From an uncultured Bacillota bacterium (GTDB lineage Bacteria; Bacillota; Dehalobacteriia; UBA4068), in assembly GCA_934427095.1 (NCBI GenBank), contig CAKRYM010000081.1:1-6882 (forward strand): a stretch of 6,882 nt of DNA, read 5' to 3'. The notes under the pieces were generated by a model, which was not told where the DNA came from, did no database searches, and saw only the letters and a list, made by a program, of their open reading frames with translations. Position numbers and translations under genes: made by a program. Positions 6,145 through 6,882 of this stretch are shown piece after piece. Numbering within the stretch: position 1 is the first letter of the stretch; each line of letters starts with the position of its first letter.

Positions 6145-6882
6145 GTGACAAAAAATATCATGATTCAAGGGACCATGTCCAATGTGGGAAAAAGTCTTTT
6201 GACAGCAGGTCTTTGCCGTATTTTTAAGCAGGATGGCTATAGGGTCGCCCCCTTCAAAAGCCAAAATATGGCGCTCAATTCTTTTATTACGCAAGCAGGC
6301 GGTGAAATGGGACGAGCTCAGGTTGTTCAAGCGGAAGCTGCCGGTATTACCCCAGATGTGCGGATGAACCCCATTTTGCTCAAACCAACCACCGATGTAG
6401 GTAGCCAAGTTATTGTAAACGGTGTCGTGCAAGGAAATATGCAGGCAGCGGAGTATTATCACAAAAAAAGAGAATATGTTTCTGCCGTGTTGGAAGCTTA
6501 TGATAGCCTTGCTGCGGAATACGATATTATTGTGATTGAAGGCGCGGGTAGCCCCGCAGAGATTAACCTTAAACAGGAAGACATTGTCAATATGGGTCTT
6601 GCCAAATTGGTGGACGCACCGGTGCTATTGGTAGGGGATATTGATCGTGGCGGTGTTTTTGCCCAGCTTTATGGCACAATCGCACTATTGGAAAAAGAAG
6701 AACAGGCGCGAATTAAAGGGATGATTATCAATAAATTTCGGGGGGATAGTGCTATTTTGCAGCCCGGACTACGCACTTTGGAAAAGCTGTGTAGTATCCC
6801 GGTGGTAGGTGTTGTGCCTTATACGCATGTGGATATCGACGATGAAGACAGCCTAACAGAGCGTTTTCAGCAGGAATCAACG
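6145..6882 (+). CDS. cbiP: Cobyric acid synthase CbiP (CobQ family), 5' part
   Basis: The frame starts with GTG at 6145, two bases after the cobD stop, and stays open to the window end, giving 246 residues of a protein that is usually about 500. CbiP uses ATP and glutamine to amidate carboxylates b, d, e and g of adenosylcobyrinic acid a,c-diamide in the cytoplasm, giving adenosylcobyric acid. The visible half is the dethiobiotin-synthetase-like ATP-binding domain. It shows the P-loop variant GTMSNVGKS (9-17), PFKSQNMALNS (37-47), MGRAQVVQAEAA (55-66), MNPILLKPT (74-82), EGAGSPAEINL (132-142), VGDIDRGGVFA (163-173) and INKFRGD (195-201). The glutamine amidotransferase domain with its catalytic cysteine must lie beyond the window. 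The CbiP signatures SQNMALNS and GDIDRGGVFA separate it from the related CbiA. Its product is the substrate that CbiB joins to the CobD product, so the last three genes form one functional group. Confidence 0.95.
   Translation, partial: MTKNIMIQGTMSNVGKSLLTAGLCRIFKQDGYRVAPFKSQNMALNSFITQAGGEMGRAQVVQAEAAGITPDVRMNPILLKPTTDVGSQVIVNGVVQGNMQAAEYYHKKREYVSAVLEAYDSLAAEYDIIVIEGAGSPAEINLKQEDIVNMGLAKLVDAPVLLVGDIDRGGVFAQLYGTIALLEKEEQARIKGMIINKFRGDSAILQPGLRTLEKLCSIPVVGVVPYTHVDIDDEDSLTERFQQEST

Noticed and set aside
6109..6462. Minus-strand frame of 117 codons over the start of cbiP
   Set aside because: The plus strand here encodes unmistakable CbiP motifs (GTMSNVGKS, SQNMALNS). The minus-strand translation has no recognisable domain.
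1..6882. Possible novel defence, mobile or regulatory system hidden in the window
   Set aside because: Every base apart from gaps of 10 and 2 bases belongs to a recognised cobalamin gene. I saw no direct repeats, CRISPR-like arrays, transposase motifs, tRNA-like segments or long non-coding stretches.

Overview
The window is an uninterrupted stretch of an anaerobic (early cobalt insertion) cobalamin biosynthesis operon. All genes lie on the + strand. In order they are the 3' part of cbiF, then cbiG, cbiH, a fused cbiJ-cbiE-cbiT gene, cbiB, cobD (threonine-phosphate decarboxylase, Salmonella nomenclature) and the 5' half of cbiP. Recognition rests on family motifs read directly from the translations. 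No database search was run.

The organism is most likely an anaerobic bacterium of the Firmicutes type. The reasons are the CbiG/CbiH/CbiJ anaerobic gene set, strong AGGAGG-like ribosome binding sites, TTG and GTG starts, moderate base composition and very compact packing. A Negativicutes-like host is a guess from general gene style and is not shown by the sequence.

Bases 1-2142 hold the middle corrin-ring steps. CbiH makes cobalt-precorrin-4 by C17 methylation and ring contraction, CbiF methylates C11, and CbiG opens the lactone and releases the two-carbon fragment. Bases 2135-4123 encode one 662-residue polypeptide carrying CbiJ (6A to 6B reduction), CbiE (C5 methylation) and CbiT (C15 methylation with C12 decarboxylation). 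These are three consecutive reactions, 6A to 6B to 7 to 8. Bases 4120-6882 turn to the lower part of the pathway. CbiP amidates the side chains to adenosylcobyric acid, CobD makes (R)-1-aminopropan-2-ol phosphate, and CbiB joins the two at the inner membrane. Genes for CbiL, CbiD, CbiC, CbiA and nucleotide-loop assembly are not in the window and presumably lie outside it.

No gap between genes is longer than 10 bases. Four junctions are overlaps of 4 or 8 bases, which points to translational coupling within one transcript. No promoter, riboswitch, terminator, RNA gene, repeat or mobile element was seen. I found no evidence of a new kind of system. The most notable item is the CbiJ-CbiE-CbiT triple fusion.
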